64,000 nt of DNA from Phycicoccus sp. CSK15P-2. GTDB taxonomy: Bacteria; Actinomycetota; Actinomycetes; Actinomycetales; Dermatophilaceae. The notes beneath the pieces were generated by a model, which was given only the letters and a program-made list of their open reading frames with translations, searched no databases and had not been told where the DNA came from. The DNA lies in the NCBI RefSeq assembly GCF_016888005.1, contig NZ_JAFDVE010000008.1, positions 1 to 64,000 on the forward strand, read 5' to 3'. The translations under genes and the position numbers were made by a program. This document shows positions 1-9,397 of this stretch, piece after piece. Numbering within the stretch: position 1 is the stretch's first letter; the number at the start of each line of letters is the position of its first letter.

Positions 1-34
1 GGGTCTGCAACGTGCCTTTTTTCGGGGGTCACCG

Positions 35-51
35 CGGGGGGGCCCCCCCCG
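35..51. other. G/C homopolymer tract at left edge
   Basis: A run of G followed directly by a run of C, close to the window edge. Together with two longer tracts at 3845-3930 and 59221-59359 it looks like unreliable consensus rather than biology. No gene is seen in 1-114. Confidence 0.5.
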
Positions 52-114
52 AAGTTCGGGGTGCGCCACCGGAGGTTCCGGCACCAGGCGAAAAAGGGGA
101 GGCGGGGGCAGGGG

Positions 115-945
115 TCAGGGACGGGGCCTGCCGAGCTTCCAGTAGCCGCAGTAGAAGACCATCCGGCGGTCGGTGCCGTGCCGCACGAGGGCGCTGCGGG
201 CGCCGGCGGCCAGCGCAGCCTCCCCGCAGGCCCAGCCGTAGGCCACCGGCGCCCCGCCGCGAGCCAGGTGCCGGTCGAGCGCAGGGACGACGACACCACC
301 GGGGCGTGAGCCGTCGCGTACGTGCACGTGGGCGTGGCCGAGGTCGTAGGCGTCGAGCACGACCGGGTCGGCGACCTCGACGTGGACCTCGACACCACGC
401 TGCTCCGCCGCGGCCGCGCCACCGAGCGAGTCGAGCACCGCCGCGACGGACGGCACGGCGGTCTCGTCGGCCACGAGCACCTGCCGCCCCGGGACCTCCG
501 TCCCGCGGTAGAGCGCGCCGGCGGTCCGGACGCCGACCCGGTCCCCGGGCCGGGCGCGGACCGTCCAGGCCGAGCCCGGGCCGGAGTCCCCGTGGGTGAC
601 GATGTCGACGTCGATCCTGGCGGCGGCCCGGTCGTGGGCGCGGATCGTGTACCACCGCAGGTCGGGGCGCACCGAGGCGTCCATCCGTGCCACGGCCGCA
701 CGGACGTCCGGGTCCACCGGGTCGGGCAGGACGAGAGGGCGCCCCGGTCGAGGCATGACGAGACCGACGTACTCGTCGGGACCGCGCGGGTGCAGCTCGG
801 CGAGCCCGGGGCCCTCGATGACGACCCGGCGCATCCCGCCGCCGAGGTCGTGGACGTCCGTGACCGTCGCCGGGAGGAGGACGGGATCGTCCTGCAGCGG
901 CGGTGAGACGTCGGGACGCCGTCGGACGCGGTCCAGGACACTCAT
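115..945 (-). CDS. Siderophore-interacting protein (FAD-dependent ferric-siderophore reductase family)
   Basis: 276-residue cytoplasmic flavoprotein of the SIP/ViuB family, which reduces imported ferric siderophores so that iron is released. Seen: an N-terminal FAD-binding barrel with the RWYTIR motif, a central NAD(P)H-binding half, and the C-terminal YCGYWKLG signature typical of SIPs. The start is the ATG at 945, which overlaps the stop of the upstream ATPase by ATGA and has AAGGAG five bases before it. It is the last gene of the five-gene iron-siderophore operon under the iron box at 5060-5078, so iron repression is expected. Family assignment is strong; the siderophore is unknown. Confidence 0.9.
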   Translation of the reverse strand: MSVLDRVRRRPDVSPPLQDDPVLLPATVTDVHDLGGGMRRVVIEGPGLAELHPRGPDEYVGLVMPRPGRPLVLPDPVDPDVRAAVARMDASVRPDLRWYTIRAHDRAAARIDVDIVTHGDSGPGSAWTVRARPGDRVGVRTAGALYRGTEVPGRQVLVADETAVPSVAAVLDSLGGAAAAEQRGVEVHVEVADPVVLDAYDLGHAHVHVRDGSRPGGVVVPALDRHLARGGAPVAYGWACGEAALAAGARSALVRHGTDRRMVFYCGYWKLGRPRP

Positions 946-1781
946 GTCGATCTCCTTCGGGGGATGACCACCGGGGTGCCGGTGTCGGGGTCGGTGAGGA
1001 CGTGGGCGCTGACACCGAAGACCTGCTCGACGACCTCGGGGGTGACGACCTCGCCCGGCGGGCCCTCGGCGACGACGCGCCCACCGCGCATCGCGACGAG
1101 GTGGTCGGCGTAGCGCGCCGCCATCGCGAGGTCGTGGAGGACCATGACGACGGTCGTGCCGGCGTCGTCGCACAGCCCACGGACGAGGTCGAGGACGTCG
1201 AGCTGGTGGGCGAGGTCGAGGAACGAGGTGGGCTCGTCGAGGAGCAGCACCGGCGTCGCCTGGGCCAGGACCATCGCGAGCCACACCCGCTGACGCTGGC
1301 CGCCGGAGAGGCTGTCGACCGGGACTCCCGCCAGGTCGACGAGGTCGGTGCGCTCGAGCGCGGCGAGCACCGCCTCCTCGTCGGCCCGTGTCCAGCTGCG
1401 GAAGATGCCCTGGTGGGGGTACCGGCCGCGCTCGACGAGCTCGAGGACGCCCACGCCCTCCGGGACGACCGGCTGCTGGGGCAGCAGCCCCAGACGGCGC
1501 GCCACCTCGCGGGTCGGCAGCGCCCCGATCTCGTCGCCGTCGAGGAGGACGGTGCCTCCTCGGGGCCGCAGGAGACGACCGAGTCCGCGCAGCAGGGTCG
1601 ACTTGCCGCACCCGTTGGGACCGACGACGACGGTGGTCCGTCCGGTCGGGACCTCGAGGCTCACGCCGTCGACGACCACCCGGTCGTCGTAGCCCAGGCT
1701 GACCGTGTCGGCGACGAGCCGGGCGGGTGGACGGCCGGCGGCCGGCACATCGGCCCGGGCGGCGGGGGCGGTCGCGGTCAT
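942..1781 (-). CDS. Iron-siderophore ABC transporter ATP-binding protein (FepC/FecE-like)
   Basis: 279-residue ATPase energising siderophore import at the inner face of the membrane. Seen: Walker A GPNGCGKST (54-62), Q-loop LLPQQPV, signature LSGGQ (158-162), Walker B LLLDEP (179-184) and the switch His in MVLHDL, all intact. The ATG at 1781 overlaps the upstream permease stop by ATGA, which fixes the start. It lies third-to-last in the order binding protein, permease, permease, ATPase, reductase, so its partners are those two permeases. Specificity within siderophore importers cannot be read from the sequence. Confidence 0.93.
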   Translation of the reverse strand: MTATAPAARADVPAAGRPPARLVADTVSLGYDDRVVVDGVSLEVPTGRTTVVVGPNGCGKSTLLRGLGRLLRPRGGTVLLDGDEIGALPTREVARRLGLLPQQPVVPEGVGVLELVERGRYPHQGIFRSWTRADEEAVLAALERTDLVDLAGVPVDSLSGGQRQRVWLAMVLAQATPVLLLDEPTSFLDLAHQLDVLDLVRGLCDDAGTTVVMVLHDLAMAARYADHLVAMRGGRVVAEGPPGEVVTPEVVEQVFGVSAHVLTDPDTGTPVVIPRRRST

Positions 1782-2851
1782 CGTGACTCCTGGGTGGAGG
1801 AACGGGAACGGAGCATCCAGAGGATGACGGGGGCACCGAGGGCACCGGTGACGACGCCCACCGGGAGGGCCGTGCCGGGCACTGCGGTCGCCGCGGCGTA
1901 GTCCGCCGCCACGACGACGACCGCGCCGACGAGCGCCGCGACACCGACGGCCGGGCGGCCCGGCACGAGCCGGCGGGCTATCGGGCCGCTGAGGAACCCG
2001 ACGAAGGCGACCGGCCCGACCACCGCCGTGGCAGCCGCGACGAGGCCGACGACCGTCACGGTCACCCCCACGCGCAGGCGCAGGACGTGCACCCCGAGGG
2101 CTGCGGCGAGGTCGTCGCCCAGCCCGAGGACGGGGAGCCGGCCGGAGAGGACGAGGAGCACGGGCAGGAGGACGGCGTCGACGACGAGCATCCGGAGGAT
2201 CTCGGCCCAGGTGACCGAGTTGAGGCTGCCGCTCAGCCAGACGAGTGCGTCCTGGGCCTGGTAGATGCTGGCCCGCACGAGGAGCCATTGGATGACGGCG
2301 AGCAGGCCGGCGGCGAGGGCCACGCCCACGAGCACCATCCGTCCGGTCGCCGCGCCGTGTCCGCCGGCCTGGCCGAGCAGGAGCGCGGCGACGGCGACCG
2401 CGCCGGCCAGGGCCGCGAGGGTCACCGGCGTGCCCCGGAGACCACCGAGCACGAGGGCGGCGACGGCGGCCGCGCTGGCGCCGACGGTGACCCCGAGGAT
2501 GTCGGGGCTCGCGAGCGGGTTGCGGAGCATGACCTGGAACGCGCCGCCGGCGGCACCGAACGCGGCGCCCGCGAGCACCGCCATGACCGCCCGCGGAAGG
2601 GTGGACTCCATGAGGACGAAGGACGCGCCGGGGATGTCGGTGCCGCCGAGGATGCGCACCGCGTCGGGGAAGGAGATGCGGTAGTCCCCGAGCAGTGCTC
2701 GGACGAGCACGAGCCCCACGAGGAGGAGGACGAGGACTCCGACGACGAGCGCGCGGCGGCGGCGCGGACCACGGCGGGCCCGGCTCAGGGCCTCCTGCGC
2801 CGGGTGCACGTCGGTCCCGGCGGCGGTGGCTCCTGCGGTGGCGAGGCTCAT
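1778..2851 (-). CDS. Iron-siderophore ABC permease (FecCD family, second subunit)
   Basis: 357-residue polytopic membrane protein of the FecCD/BtuC permease family, with about nine to ten predicted hydrophobic segments. Typical motifs are RNPLASPDILGVTVGAS, a cytoplasmic loop that contacts the ATPase, and the GPVAFVGFLSGPIARRLV block near the C-terminus. The ATG at 2851 shares one base with the TGA of the preceding permease (TGATG), and the gene's own stop overlaps the ATPase start. A GTG three bases further upstream is possible. It forms the channel heterodimer with the preceding gene. Confidence 0.92.
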   Translation of the reverse strand: MSLATAGATAAGTDVHPAQEALSRARRGPRRRRALVVGVLVLLLVGLVLVRALLGDYRISFPDAVRILGGTDIPGASFVLMESTLPRAVMAVLAGAAFGAAGGAFQVMLRNPLASPDILGVTVGASAAAVAALVLGGLRGTPVTLAALAGAVAVAALLLGQAGGHGAATGRMVLVGVALAAGLLAVIQWLLVRASIYQAQDALVWLSGSLNSVTWAEILRMLVVDAVLLPVLLVLSGRLPVLGLGDDLAAALGVHVLRLRVGVTVTVVGLVAAATAVVGPVAFVGFLSGPIARRLVPGRPAVGVAALVGAVVVVAADYAAATAVPGTALPVGVVTGALGAPVILWMLRSRSSTQESR

Positions 2852-3975
2852 CACATCCCCTTCACCCGGCGCACGACGAGGACGAGGACGGGCGCGCCGA
2901 GGACCGCGCAGACGATCCCGGCCTGCACCTCGGACGGGGGCGCGACCACTCGTCCGACGATGTCGGCGAACACCACGAAGGCCGGCCCGACGACGGCCGA
3001 GACGACGAGGACCCGCCGGTGGTCCACCCCGAGGAGGGCACGGACCAGGTGGGGGACGACGAGACCCACGAAGGCGATGGGCCCGGCGAGGGCCGTGGCC
3101 GTGGCGGCGAGGAGCACGGCCCCACCGGCCGCGAGCCCGCGGTGCAGCACGACGCGCTGGCCGAGGCCGCGCGCGAGGTCGTCCCCGAGCGCGACGGCGT
3201 TCAGGGTCGGCCCGGCCGTCAGCGCCAGGACGGCTCCGAGGACGAGGAACGGTGCGACGTCGAGCACCTGCCCGGCGTCCCGCCCGGCGACCGAGCCGAC
3301 CTGCCAGAACCGGAAGCTGTCGAAGGAGCCTCGGTCGGTGACGAGGACCCCGCCGATGAGGCTCTGGGCGAGGGCCATGACGGCGGCCCCGGCGAGCGCC
3401 ATGGACACCGGCGCCTCGGACCGCGGTGCCATGAGCGTGAGGGACTGCACCAGGAGGGCGACGACGACGGTCCCCACGAGGGCCGCGACGACGTAGCCCG
3501 TCACGGACGTGAGGCCGAGGAAGCGGATCCCGAGGACGACCGCCAGCGCGGCGCCGGAGTTGAGCCCGAGGATGCCTGGCTCGGCGATCGGGTTGCGGGT
3601 CAGTCCCTGCAGGACGGCGCCGCTGAGCGCCACCGCACCACCGACCGCGAGACCGATGAGGGTCCGGTCGACGCGCGCCGCGACGACGGCGGCGGCACCC
3701 GGGTCGGCCGGCCCACCGGTGACCACGGCGAGGACGACGCCCGGGTCGAGCCGCTGGACCCCGACGAGGAGCGAGGTGAGGACGGCGAGCGCGACGAGGA
3801 GCGCGCCGCCTCCCAGTGCGGCGGCCAGGGGCACGCGTCCGGACCCGGGGCCCCCCCCCCGGGGGGGGGGGCGGGGGCGGGCGGGGGGGGGGGGCGGCGG
3901 GGGGGGGGGGGCCCGGGGCCGCCCCCGCGCCACGAGGGCTGCGGGCCGGGTCCGGACGGGTGCCGTGGCCGTCAC
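2851..3975 (-). CDS. Iron-siderophore ABC permease (FecCD family, first subunit)
   Basis: 374-residue FecCD-type permease partnering the next gene. Seen: VLQGLTRNPIAEPGILGLNSGA and GPIAFVGLVVPHLVRALLG, the conserved FecCD blocks, and about ten hydrophobic helices. Start GTG at 3975 overlaps the binding-protein stop by GTGA. Residues about 20-45 are odd: a polyproline run and Gly/Arg-rich stretch encoded by long pure G or C runs (3845-3930). This segment precedes the first helix, is not expected in the family, and probably reflects a poor consensus; the true N-terminus may differ in length. The rest is normal. Confidence 0.85.
   Translation of the reverse strand: MTATAPVRTRPAALVARGRPRAPPPPPPPPPARPRPPPRGGGPGSGRVPLAAALGGGALLVALAVLTSLLVGVQRLDPGVVLAVVTGGPADPGAAAVVAARVDRTLIGLAVGGAVALSGAVLQGLTRNPIAEPGILGLNSGAALAVVLGIRFLGLTSVTGYVVAALVGTVVVALLVQSLTLMAPRSEAPVSMALAGAAVMALAQSLIGGVLVTDRGSFDSFRFWQVGSVAGRDAGQVLDVAPFLVLGAVLALTAGPTLNAVALGDDLARGLGQRVVLHRGLAAGGAVLLAATATALAGPIAFVGLVVPHLVRALLGVDHRRVLVVSAVVGPAFVVFADIVGRVVAPPSEVQAGIVCAVLGAPVLVLVVRRVKGM
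3845..3930. other. G/C homopolymer block inside permease gene
   Basis: About 85 bases made almost only of long G runs and C runs. It falls in the 5' part of the FecCD permease gene and encodes a polyproline tract without breaking the frame. Its make-up differs from all neighbouring coding DNA; a sequencing or gap-filling artefact is the likeliest reading. Confidence 0.6.
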
Positions 3976-5030
3976 TCGGCGGGCGTCCCGTTCAGCGCGG
4001 ACACGAGCTTGGGCAGGAAGACGTCCACGGCGGTCGAGACCGACAGCGGGCTCGGCAGGGACATCGACAGTGCCGTCGCGTTGTCGGCGCTCGCGACGTA
4101 GTGGTCCTGCTTCAGCGCCGGGATCTGGCCGATGAGGTCGTTCTTCTTGAGCATCTCGGGCCCGGTCTTCTCGTCGGCGTAGAAGACGATGACGTCGGCC
4201 TCGAGCTCCGAGGCCTTCTCGGCGGAGAGGTTGACGGAGAAGGCCTCCGGGTCCTTGGCGCTGAGCTCCGCGACAGTCGGGGAGTCCTGGAAGCCGAACT
4301 CGCGCAGCATCTGCGGGCGCAGGTCCGAGGTCGTGTACAGCCCCACCGTGGAGAGGTCGGTGGGCGTGAACCACGCCCAGGCGGCGGTCTTGCCCTGGAT
4401 GTCCGGGTTGGCCTCGACGGCCGCCTGGATCTTGGCCTCGGTGTCGGCGACGAGGCCGGCGGCGTCCTCGGACCGTCCGACGGCCTTCCCGATCGTCGTC
4501 ACCTGCTCCTGCCAGGGCGTTCCCCAGGGGGCGACGGTGTAGGCGACGGTGGGCGCGATCTTGGTGAGCTTGGTGTAGTCCTCCTCGGAGATGCCGCTGC
4601 TCAGCCCGAGGATGAGGTCGGGGGCGGCTGCGGCGATGTCGTCGAAGGGGATGCCCGCGGAGTCGTCGTACCGGGCGACGTCGGCGGGGTCGCCACCGAT
4701 CGCGGCCAGCTGGGCGTCGAACCAGTCGGTGGACTTGCCCTCGTTGCCGCCCCACGTGATGGCGGGGGCGCCGACGGGCACGATGCCGAGCGCGGCAAGG
4801 GTGTCGGCGTCGGCCCATCCGACCGTCGCGACGCGGGTGGGGGCCTGCTCGACGGTCGTCGCGCCGTGCGCGTGGTCGACCGTGACGGGGAAGGAGTCCC
4901 GGGAGATCGAGGGCTCGACCGACGACGGGGTGTCGGTGCTCCCCCCGGTGGGACCTGTCGAGCAGGCGGTGGCGGCGAGGATGAGTGCGGCGAGAGGGGC
5001 GGCGGCGAGCAGCCGGCGGCGCGATGGCAC
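3972..5030 (-). CDS. Iron-siderophore ABC transporter substrate-binding lipoprotein
   Basis: 352-residue extracytoplasmic binding protein (FepB/FhuD class, two-lobed fold). Seen: a basic N-terminus, hydrophobic h-region and lipobox ending at Cys23 (LAATAC), a Ser/Thr-rich linker, then the TroA-like core with TRVATVGWADADTLAALG near the start of the first lobe. The start is GTG at 5030 with GGAG about seven bases upstream. First gene of the iron operon; the iron box at 5060-5078 sits directly upstream, so DtxR/IdeR repression by iron is expected. It delivers the ferric siderophore to the two permeases downstream. Confidence 0.93.
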   Translation of the reverse strand: MPSRRRLLAAAPLAALILAATACSTGPTGGSTDTPSSVEPSISRDSFPVTVDHAHGATTVEQAPTRVATVGWADADTLAALGIVPVGAPAITWGGNEGKSTDWFDAQLAAIGGDPADVARYDDSAGIPFDDIAAAAPDLILGLSSGISEEDYTKLTKIAPTVAYTVAPWGTPWQEQVTTIGKAVGRSEDAAGLVADTEAKIQAAVEANPDIQGKTAAWAWFTPTDLSTVGLYTTSDLRPQMLREFGFQDSPTVAELSAKDPEAFSVNLSAEKASELEADVIVFYADEKTGPEMLKKNDLIGQIPALKQDHYVASADNATALSMSLPSPLSVSTAVDVFLPKLVSALNGTPAE

Positions 5031-5059
5031 GATGGACTCCAGTCGATGAGGTCACTTAC

Positions 5060-5078
5060 TTAGGTGAGCCTCACCTTA
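5060..5078 (-). promoter_or_regulatory. DtxR/IdeR iron box of the siderophore operon
   Basis: TTAGGTGAGCCTCACCTTA, a near-perfect 19-bp inverted repeat matching the actinobacterial iron-box consensus (TTAGGTTAGSCTAACCTAA) at most positions. It lies 30 bases upstream of the binding-lipoprotein start, where a bound repressor would block transcription. Confidence 0.9.
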
Positions 5079-5119
5079 CTCACATGCCGGGCGCCGTCGT
5101 CAACCCGCTCCCATCGCGG

Positions 5120-6334
5120 TCACTCCGGTGCGGACCACGCCTGGCGCAGCGACAGCCGGCCGCCGGTCTGCAGCAGGCTCCGCCGGTAGAGCCGCTGGGC
5201 GACACCCACGATGGCGACCGCCGTCGCCATGAGGAGGACCAGCGCCACGACCGCCTCCCACCAGGCCGCCCCGCCCTCGAGCAGCCGGGTCGGCATGAGC
5301 ACCGCCGAGAACGGTGGGACGAACGACAGGACCGTCCGGGCGGTGCCCTCGACGAGCATCGCGGCGAAGAACACCGCGAGCACGAGCATGAGCAGCGGTG
5401 CCGTCGTGCTCTGGATGTCCTCGGTACGCGACGCCAGGGCCCCGGCCGCGGCCCACAGCGCCGCGAGTGCCGCGAAGCCGGCCACGAAGAAGACGAGGTA
5501 CCAGGCCACCGGGCCGGTCACGACGGTCACGAGCCCGGAGTACTCGGTCAGGGCGATCCCCACGAGCCCGATCCCGGCGTAGAGCACCATCTGGAGGATC
5601 GCGATCAGGCTGTTGCCGACGATCTTCCCGGCCAGCAGGTGCCGGACCGGGATGGACGTCGTGATGATCTCGACCACGCGGCTCTGCTTCTCCTCGACGA
5701 CGCTGTTGGCGATGACGTACCCGAACGACAGCGCCGCGATGTAGAAGAGGAACCCGAAGGCGAAGCCGACGAACTCGGCGAGCCGGCTCTGCCGGGCGTC
5801 CCCTCGCAAGAGGCTCGTCGAGACCTCCGAGCCGGCCTCGAGCTCGGCCGTGGTCGTGCCGAGCGCCTCCGCCTGGCGTTCCAGGACGGCCGTCCGCACG
5901 ACGTCCTGGGTGACCCGGGTCAGGCCGGCGTTCTCGCTGTCCTCGGTCGTCAGCACCCAGCCGTCCTCGCCCAGGTGCAGCCAGGCGTCCGCGTCACCCG
6001 CGAGGACGAGGGACCGCGCCGCGGCGTCGTCCGCGGCCGGCTCGACGTCGACGGCCACCGTGTCCTCGGGGGCCTCGGCCGCCACCCGGTCGGCCATCTC
6101 CCGGTCCCCCGGCGTGGCGGTGACGGTGTACTCCGAGGTGCGCGAGGCGTCGTAGACCTGCCAGCCGGTGAACCCGCAGATGAGCAGGATCGTGAAGAGC
6201 GTCCCGAAGAGGAACGCCTTGTCGGTGAGCCGCACGACGATCTCGCGGCGTGCGACGAGCAGCCACGGGGCCGTCGCGGCCTCGGGGGTCGTGGCGGGCG
6301 CGTCGGTCCGGACGGGCCGGGTCGTGGTCGTCAT
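5120..6334 (-). CDS. ABC-2 type transporter permease (NatB-like)
   Basis: 404-residue membrane protein with one N-terminal helix (LFGTLFTILLICGFTGW), a large extracytoplasmic domain of about 150 residues and a C-terminal block of five to six helices, the layout of NatB/YhaP-type ABC-2 exporters. The ATG at 6334 overlaps the stop of the upstream ATPase (ATGA). Together they form an exporter controlled, by position, by the two-component pair further upstream. NatB relatives move Na+ or antimicrobial compounds; the substrate here is not readable. Confidence 0.85.
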   Translation of the reverse strand: MTTTTRPVRTDAPATTPEAATAPWLLVARREIVVRLTDKAFLFGTLFTILLICGFTGWQVYDASRTSEYTVTATPGDREMADRVAAEAPEDTVAVDVEPAADDAAARSLVLAGDADAWLHLGEDGWVLTTEDSENAGLTRVTQDVVRTAVLERQAEALGTTTAELEAGSEVSTSLLRGDARQSRLAEFVGFAFGFLFYIAALSFGYVIANSVVEEKQSRVVEIITTSIPVRHLLAGKIVGNSLIAILQMVLYAGIGLVGIALTEYSGLVTVVTGPVAWYLVFFVAGFAALAALWAAAGALASRTEDIQSTTAPLLMLVLAVFFAAMLVEGTARTVLSFVPPFSAVLMPTRLLEGGAAWWEAVVALVLLMATAVAIVGVAQRLYRRSLLQTGGRLSLRQAWSAPE

Positions 6335-7215
6335 CGGGTGGCCACCTCTCGGTAGATGTCGGCGAGCGCCGGGCGGACGAGGGAGAACTCGTGGACGGCC
6401 CCGCGTGCGGTGGCGTCGCGGAGCACGACCTGCTCGGCGCCGTGCTCCACGACCTCGAGCAGCGCGCTACGGCCGTCGAGGTCGACGACGTGCACCCCCC
6501 GCACCTCACGCAACCACCCGGTGTCGTGCTCGCACGTCATCCGGTACCGCACCGGCCCCTGGGACCGCAGCTCGTCCGCCCCGCCGGCCGCGACGACCCG
6601 TCCGTCCGCGAGGATGACGAGCCGGTCGCACAGCTGCTCGACGAGGTCGAGCTGATGGCTGGAGAACAGGACGGGGACGCCGGTAGCGCACCGTTCGCGC
6701 AGCAGGTCGGCCATCGCGTCGACGGCCGTCGGGTCCAGACCCGAGAAGGGCTCGTCGAGGACGAGAGCCGTGGGGCCGTGCAGGAGCGCCGCGACCACCT
6801 GGACCCGTTGCTGGTTGCCGAGGCTCAGCTCCTCGACCCGCGAGCGGGCCCGGTCGGCCAGCCCGAAGCGCTCGAGGTGCTCCTCGGCGGTGCGCCCCGC
6901 CTCGCCCGCCGACATGCCCTTGAGCTGACCGAGGTACACGAGCTGGTCCAGCACCCGCTGCTTGGGGTACAGGCCGCGCTCCTCGGGCATGTACCCGAAG
7001 CGGCGCTGGTCCTGCGGGGTGACCGGGCGCCCGTGCCAGCGCACCTCGCCGGCGTCGATGCCCAGGACGCCCATGACCATCCGCATGGTCGTCGTCTTGC
7101 CCGCGCCGTTGCCCCCGACGAACCCGGTGAGAACGCCGCCGAGGACGTCGAACGACACCCCGTCGACGGCCGTGACGTCGCCGAAACGGCGGGTGAGCTC
7201 GCTGATCTCCAACAT
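6331..7215 (-). CDS. ABC transporter ATP-binding protein (NatA-like)
   Basis: 294-residue ATPase: Walker A GGNGAGKTT (34-42), signature LSLGNQQRV, Walker B ALVLDEP and switch His in FSSHQLD, followed by a C-terminal DUF4162-like extension of about 75 residues usual in drug or Na+ exporters. It pairs with the overlapping ABC-2 permease. The ATG at 7215 has TAGCGT seven bases upstream, so it can be expressed leaderless even though it follows the response regulator by only 53 bases; both read-through and its own promoter are possible. Confidence 0.9.
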   Translation of the reverse strand: MLEISELTRRFGDVTAVDGVSFDVLGGVLTGFVGGNGAGKTTTMRMVMGVLGIDAGEVRWHGRPVTPQDQRRFGYMPEERGLYPKQRVLDQLVYLGQLKGMSAGEAGRTAEEHLERFGLADRARSRVEELSLGNQQRVQVVAALLHGPTALVLDEPFSGLDPTAVDAMADLLRERCATGVPVLFSSHQLDLVEQLCDRLVILADGRVVAAGGADELRSQGPVRYRMTCEHDTGWLREVRGVHVVDLDGRSALLEVVEHGAEQVVLRDATARGAVHEFSLVRPALADIYREVATR

Positions 7216-7222
7216 GCTCCCG

Positions 7223-7228
7223 ACGCTA
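7223..7228 (-). promoter_or_regulatory. -10 element (leaderless) of the ABC exporter
   Basis: TAGCGT read on the minus strand, exactly seven bases before the ATG at 7215, so transcription would begin at or next to the start codon. Confidence 0.5.
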
Positions 7229-7268
7229 GGGCCCGTCGGTACCCTGCGGGATCCACCCGCAGGTGGGT

Positions 7269-7973
7269 TCAGCCCTCCGCCGCGGTGATGAGGCCGGCCT
7301 CGTGGGCGAGGACGACGGCCTGCACCCGGTCGCGGACCTGGAGCTTGGCGAGGCAGTTCGACACGTGCGTCTTGACGGTCGCCTCGCCGAGGAAGAGCCG
7401 GGCGGCGATCTCCCCGTTGCTCAGCCCGCGCCCGACGAGGACGAGGACCTCGCGCTCGCGCTCGGTGAGCCGGTCCAGCCCGGGGGGCGGCGTGCGGGAC
7501 GGCGCGCCGCGCCCGGACGCCATCCGCTCGATGACCCGGCGGGTCACCTCGGGGGCGAGGATGCCCGAGCCGTTGCCGACGACGCGCACGGCGTCGACGA
7601 GCTGCTCGGGCTCGGCGTTCTTCAGGAGGAAGCCGCTGGCGCCGGCGTCGAGGGCGTCGAAGAGGTAGTCGTCACGGTCGAAGGTCGTGAGGATGACGAC
7701 GCGTCCGAGGTCCTCCGCGACGAGCCGGCGGGTGGCCTCGATGCCGTCGAGCACCGGCATCTGGACGTCCATGAGGACGACGTCCGGACGGGTGCTGCGG
7801 GCGACGACGACCGCCTCCGCACCGTTCGCGGCCTCGCCCACGACCTCGACGTCCTCCTCGACCGACAGCATCATCGCGAAGCCGGAGCGGACCATCGCAT
7901 GGTCGTCGACGAGCAGGACCCGCAGGCGGGCGGGCGTCCCGGCCTGCGCGGGCGCGTCCGGGCCGGCGCTCAC
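7269..7973 (-). CDS. NarL/LuxR-family response regulator
   Basis: 234-residue two-component regulator. Receiver domain: acidic pair D23-D24, phospho-acceptor D69 (VVLMDVQMP), Thr96-Thr97 and Lys118 (GFLLKN). A linker leads to a C-terminal LuxR helix-turn-helix ([22 protein letters not shown]). The start is GTG at 7973, chosen because it overlaps the kinase stop by GTGA; a 29-residue Arg-rich extension from an upstream ATG is unlikely. It should be phosphorylated by the kinase just upstream and probably controls the ABC exporter genes that follow. Confidence 0.92.
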   Translation of the reverse strand: MSAGPDAPAQAGTPARLRVLLVDDHAMVRSGFAMMLSVEEDVEVVGEAANGAEAVVVARSTRPDVVLMDVQMPVLDGIEATRRLVAEDLGRVVILTTFDRDDYLFDALDAGASGFLLKNAEPEQLVDAVRVVGNGSGILAPEVTRRVIERMASGRGAPSRTPPPGLDRLTEREREVLVLVGRGLSNGEIAARLFLGEATVKTHVSNCLAKLQVRDRVQAVVLAHEAGLITAAEG

Positions 7974-9385
7974 CTGGCGCTCCGCAGCGCGTTGCCGCGC
8001 ACGCGGCCGGTTCCGGGCCGGTCGGACGCATCGTCCGCCACCACGCTCTCGGAACCCCACGGGAAGCGCACCCGGACCCGGTACCCACCCGTCGTACGCG
8101 GCCCGATCTCGACGACGCCACGATGGGAGGCGGCACGCTCGCGGATGCCGAGCTGGCCCAGGCCGCTCGACGGCGCCCCGGACCGGGGGCGGCCGTCGTC
8201 GACGACCTCGACCTCGACGAACCCGGGAGAGCCCTCCTCGACCCGGACGACGACGGACACCGTGGCCGCGGTCGAGTGCTTCTCGACGTTGGTCAGGGCC
8301 TCCTGGACGATGCGGTGCACGGAGTGCGCGAGAGGGCCGGCCACGCGGTCGGCCGCCCCGGGAACGGACTCGACGAGGTCGAAGCCCACCCGGCGCCCGG
8401 GGGTGCGGGCCGCCTCGACGAGCACCGGCAGCTGGCCGAGCCCGGGCTGGGGCGTGCGGTCGTGCGGCAGGGCGTCCGCGGGCTCGACCTCCCGCAGCGT
8501 GCCGAGCAGTCCGCGCATCGAGGAGACCGCCTCACGCGAGGAGCCCTCGATGCCGGCGAGCGCACGACCGGCCGCCTCCGGGTCGCGGGACATCACCCGC
8601 CGGGCCGCGGCCGCCTGGATGCCGATGACCGAGACGTGGTGGGCGACGACGTCGTGCAGCTCGCGGGCGATGCGCAGCCGTTCCTCGGTGACGGCACGGG
8701 TGCGCAGCTCGTCGGCCTGCCCCGCGATGGTGCCCGCCTGGTCGACGAGCAGGGCCCGGTCACGAGCGCCGCGCCACTGCATCCGCCCCATGACGACGGC
8801 GGCCCCGAAGTAGACCACGTTGATGAGGACCGTGAGGAGGACGGCCGCGGGGACCGGAGGCAGCAGGCCGTACCGTTCGGCGGCGTGGTGCTCGTCGTCG
8901 AGGAAGTTCTGGATGGCGCTTCCCACGGCGAACTGGAGGGCGATCCAGGTGAACATGACGACGAGGATCATCCCGACGACGGCGATCATGAGCCGGCGGT
9001 CCCGAGCCCAGGCCACCCCGCTCATGATCGCGACGAAGTAGACCACCTGCAGGGTCGCCTGCGCCATGACCATGGGCATCGTCACCCCGACGACGACCAT
9101 GTGCAGCGACGCCGCCACGGCGACGACCAGGGGCCACCGGCGCCGTCCGACGAGCAGCACGGAGCCGGTGACGACGGCGAGCCACTGGACCCACCAGGGC
9201 TGCGTGACGTCCTCGAGGGCACCGGCGCTCCGGACGAGCTCGAGGGCGTCCAGCCCGAAGGCGGCGACGAGCCCCGCCGTCACGACGTCGCGGCGGCCGA
9301 CCTCGGGACGGGGCCGCTGCCACGGGTCGTCGGTGCCGAACCACCGCCCGACGCGGCCCGCGACCTCGCCCGGTGACACAGCCAT
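7970..9385 (-). CDS. Sensor histidine kinase (HisKA_3, NarL-type partner)
   Basis: 471-residue membrane kinase. The N-terminal half holds about six hydrophobic helices with little extracytoplasmic sequence, suggesting intramembrane sensing. The dimerisation/phospho-acceptor box is [15 protein letters not shown] with His244, followed by a HATPase domain (NVEKHS N-box, then VDDGRP and [10 protein letters not shown]). Gene order kinase, regulator, ATPase, permease with GTGA coupling to the regulator points to a stimulus-induced exporter module such as those answering cell-envelope stress; that role is inferred from context. Confidence 0.92.
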   Translation of the reverse strand: MAVSPGEVAGRVGRWFGTDDPWQRPRPEVGRRDVVTAGLVAAFGLDALELVRSAGALEDVTQPWWVQWLAVVTGSVLLVGRRRWPLVVAVAASLHMVVVGVTMPMVMAQATLQVVYFVAIMSGVAWARDRRLMIAVVGMILVVMFTWIALQFAVGSAIQNFLDDEHHAAERYGLLPPVPAAVLLTVLINVVYFGAAVVMGRMQWRGARDRALLVDQAGTIAGQADELRTRAVTEERLRIARELHDVVAHHVSVIGIQAAAARRVMSRDPEAAGRALAGIEGSSREAVSSMRGLLGTLREVEPADALPHDRTPQPGLGQLPVLVEAARTPGRRVGFDLVESVPGAADRVAGPLAHSVHRIVQEALTNVEKHSTAATVSVVVRVEEGSPGFVEVEVVDDGRPRSGAPSSGLGQLGIRERAASHRGVVEIGPRTTGGYRVRVRFPWGSESVVADDASDRPGTGRVRGNALRSAR

Positions 9386-9391
9386 GCGGTC

Positions 9392-9397
9392 AGCCTA
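9392..9397 (-). promoter_or_regulatory. -10 element (leaderless) of the histidine kinase
   Basis: TAGGCT on the minus strand, six bases before the ATG at 9385. Confidence 0.5.

Noticed and set aside
115-1944. A 609-residue protein start for the siderophore-interacting protein
   Set aside because: The upstream half is an Arg/Pro-rich shadow of the ATPase gene; the ATG at 945 with AAGGAG and ATGA overlap is the true start.
2851-5055. A 734-residue permease
   Set aside because: The N-terminal half is out-of-frame read-through of the binding-protein gene; GTG at 3975 with GTGA overlap fits.
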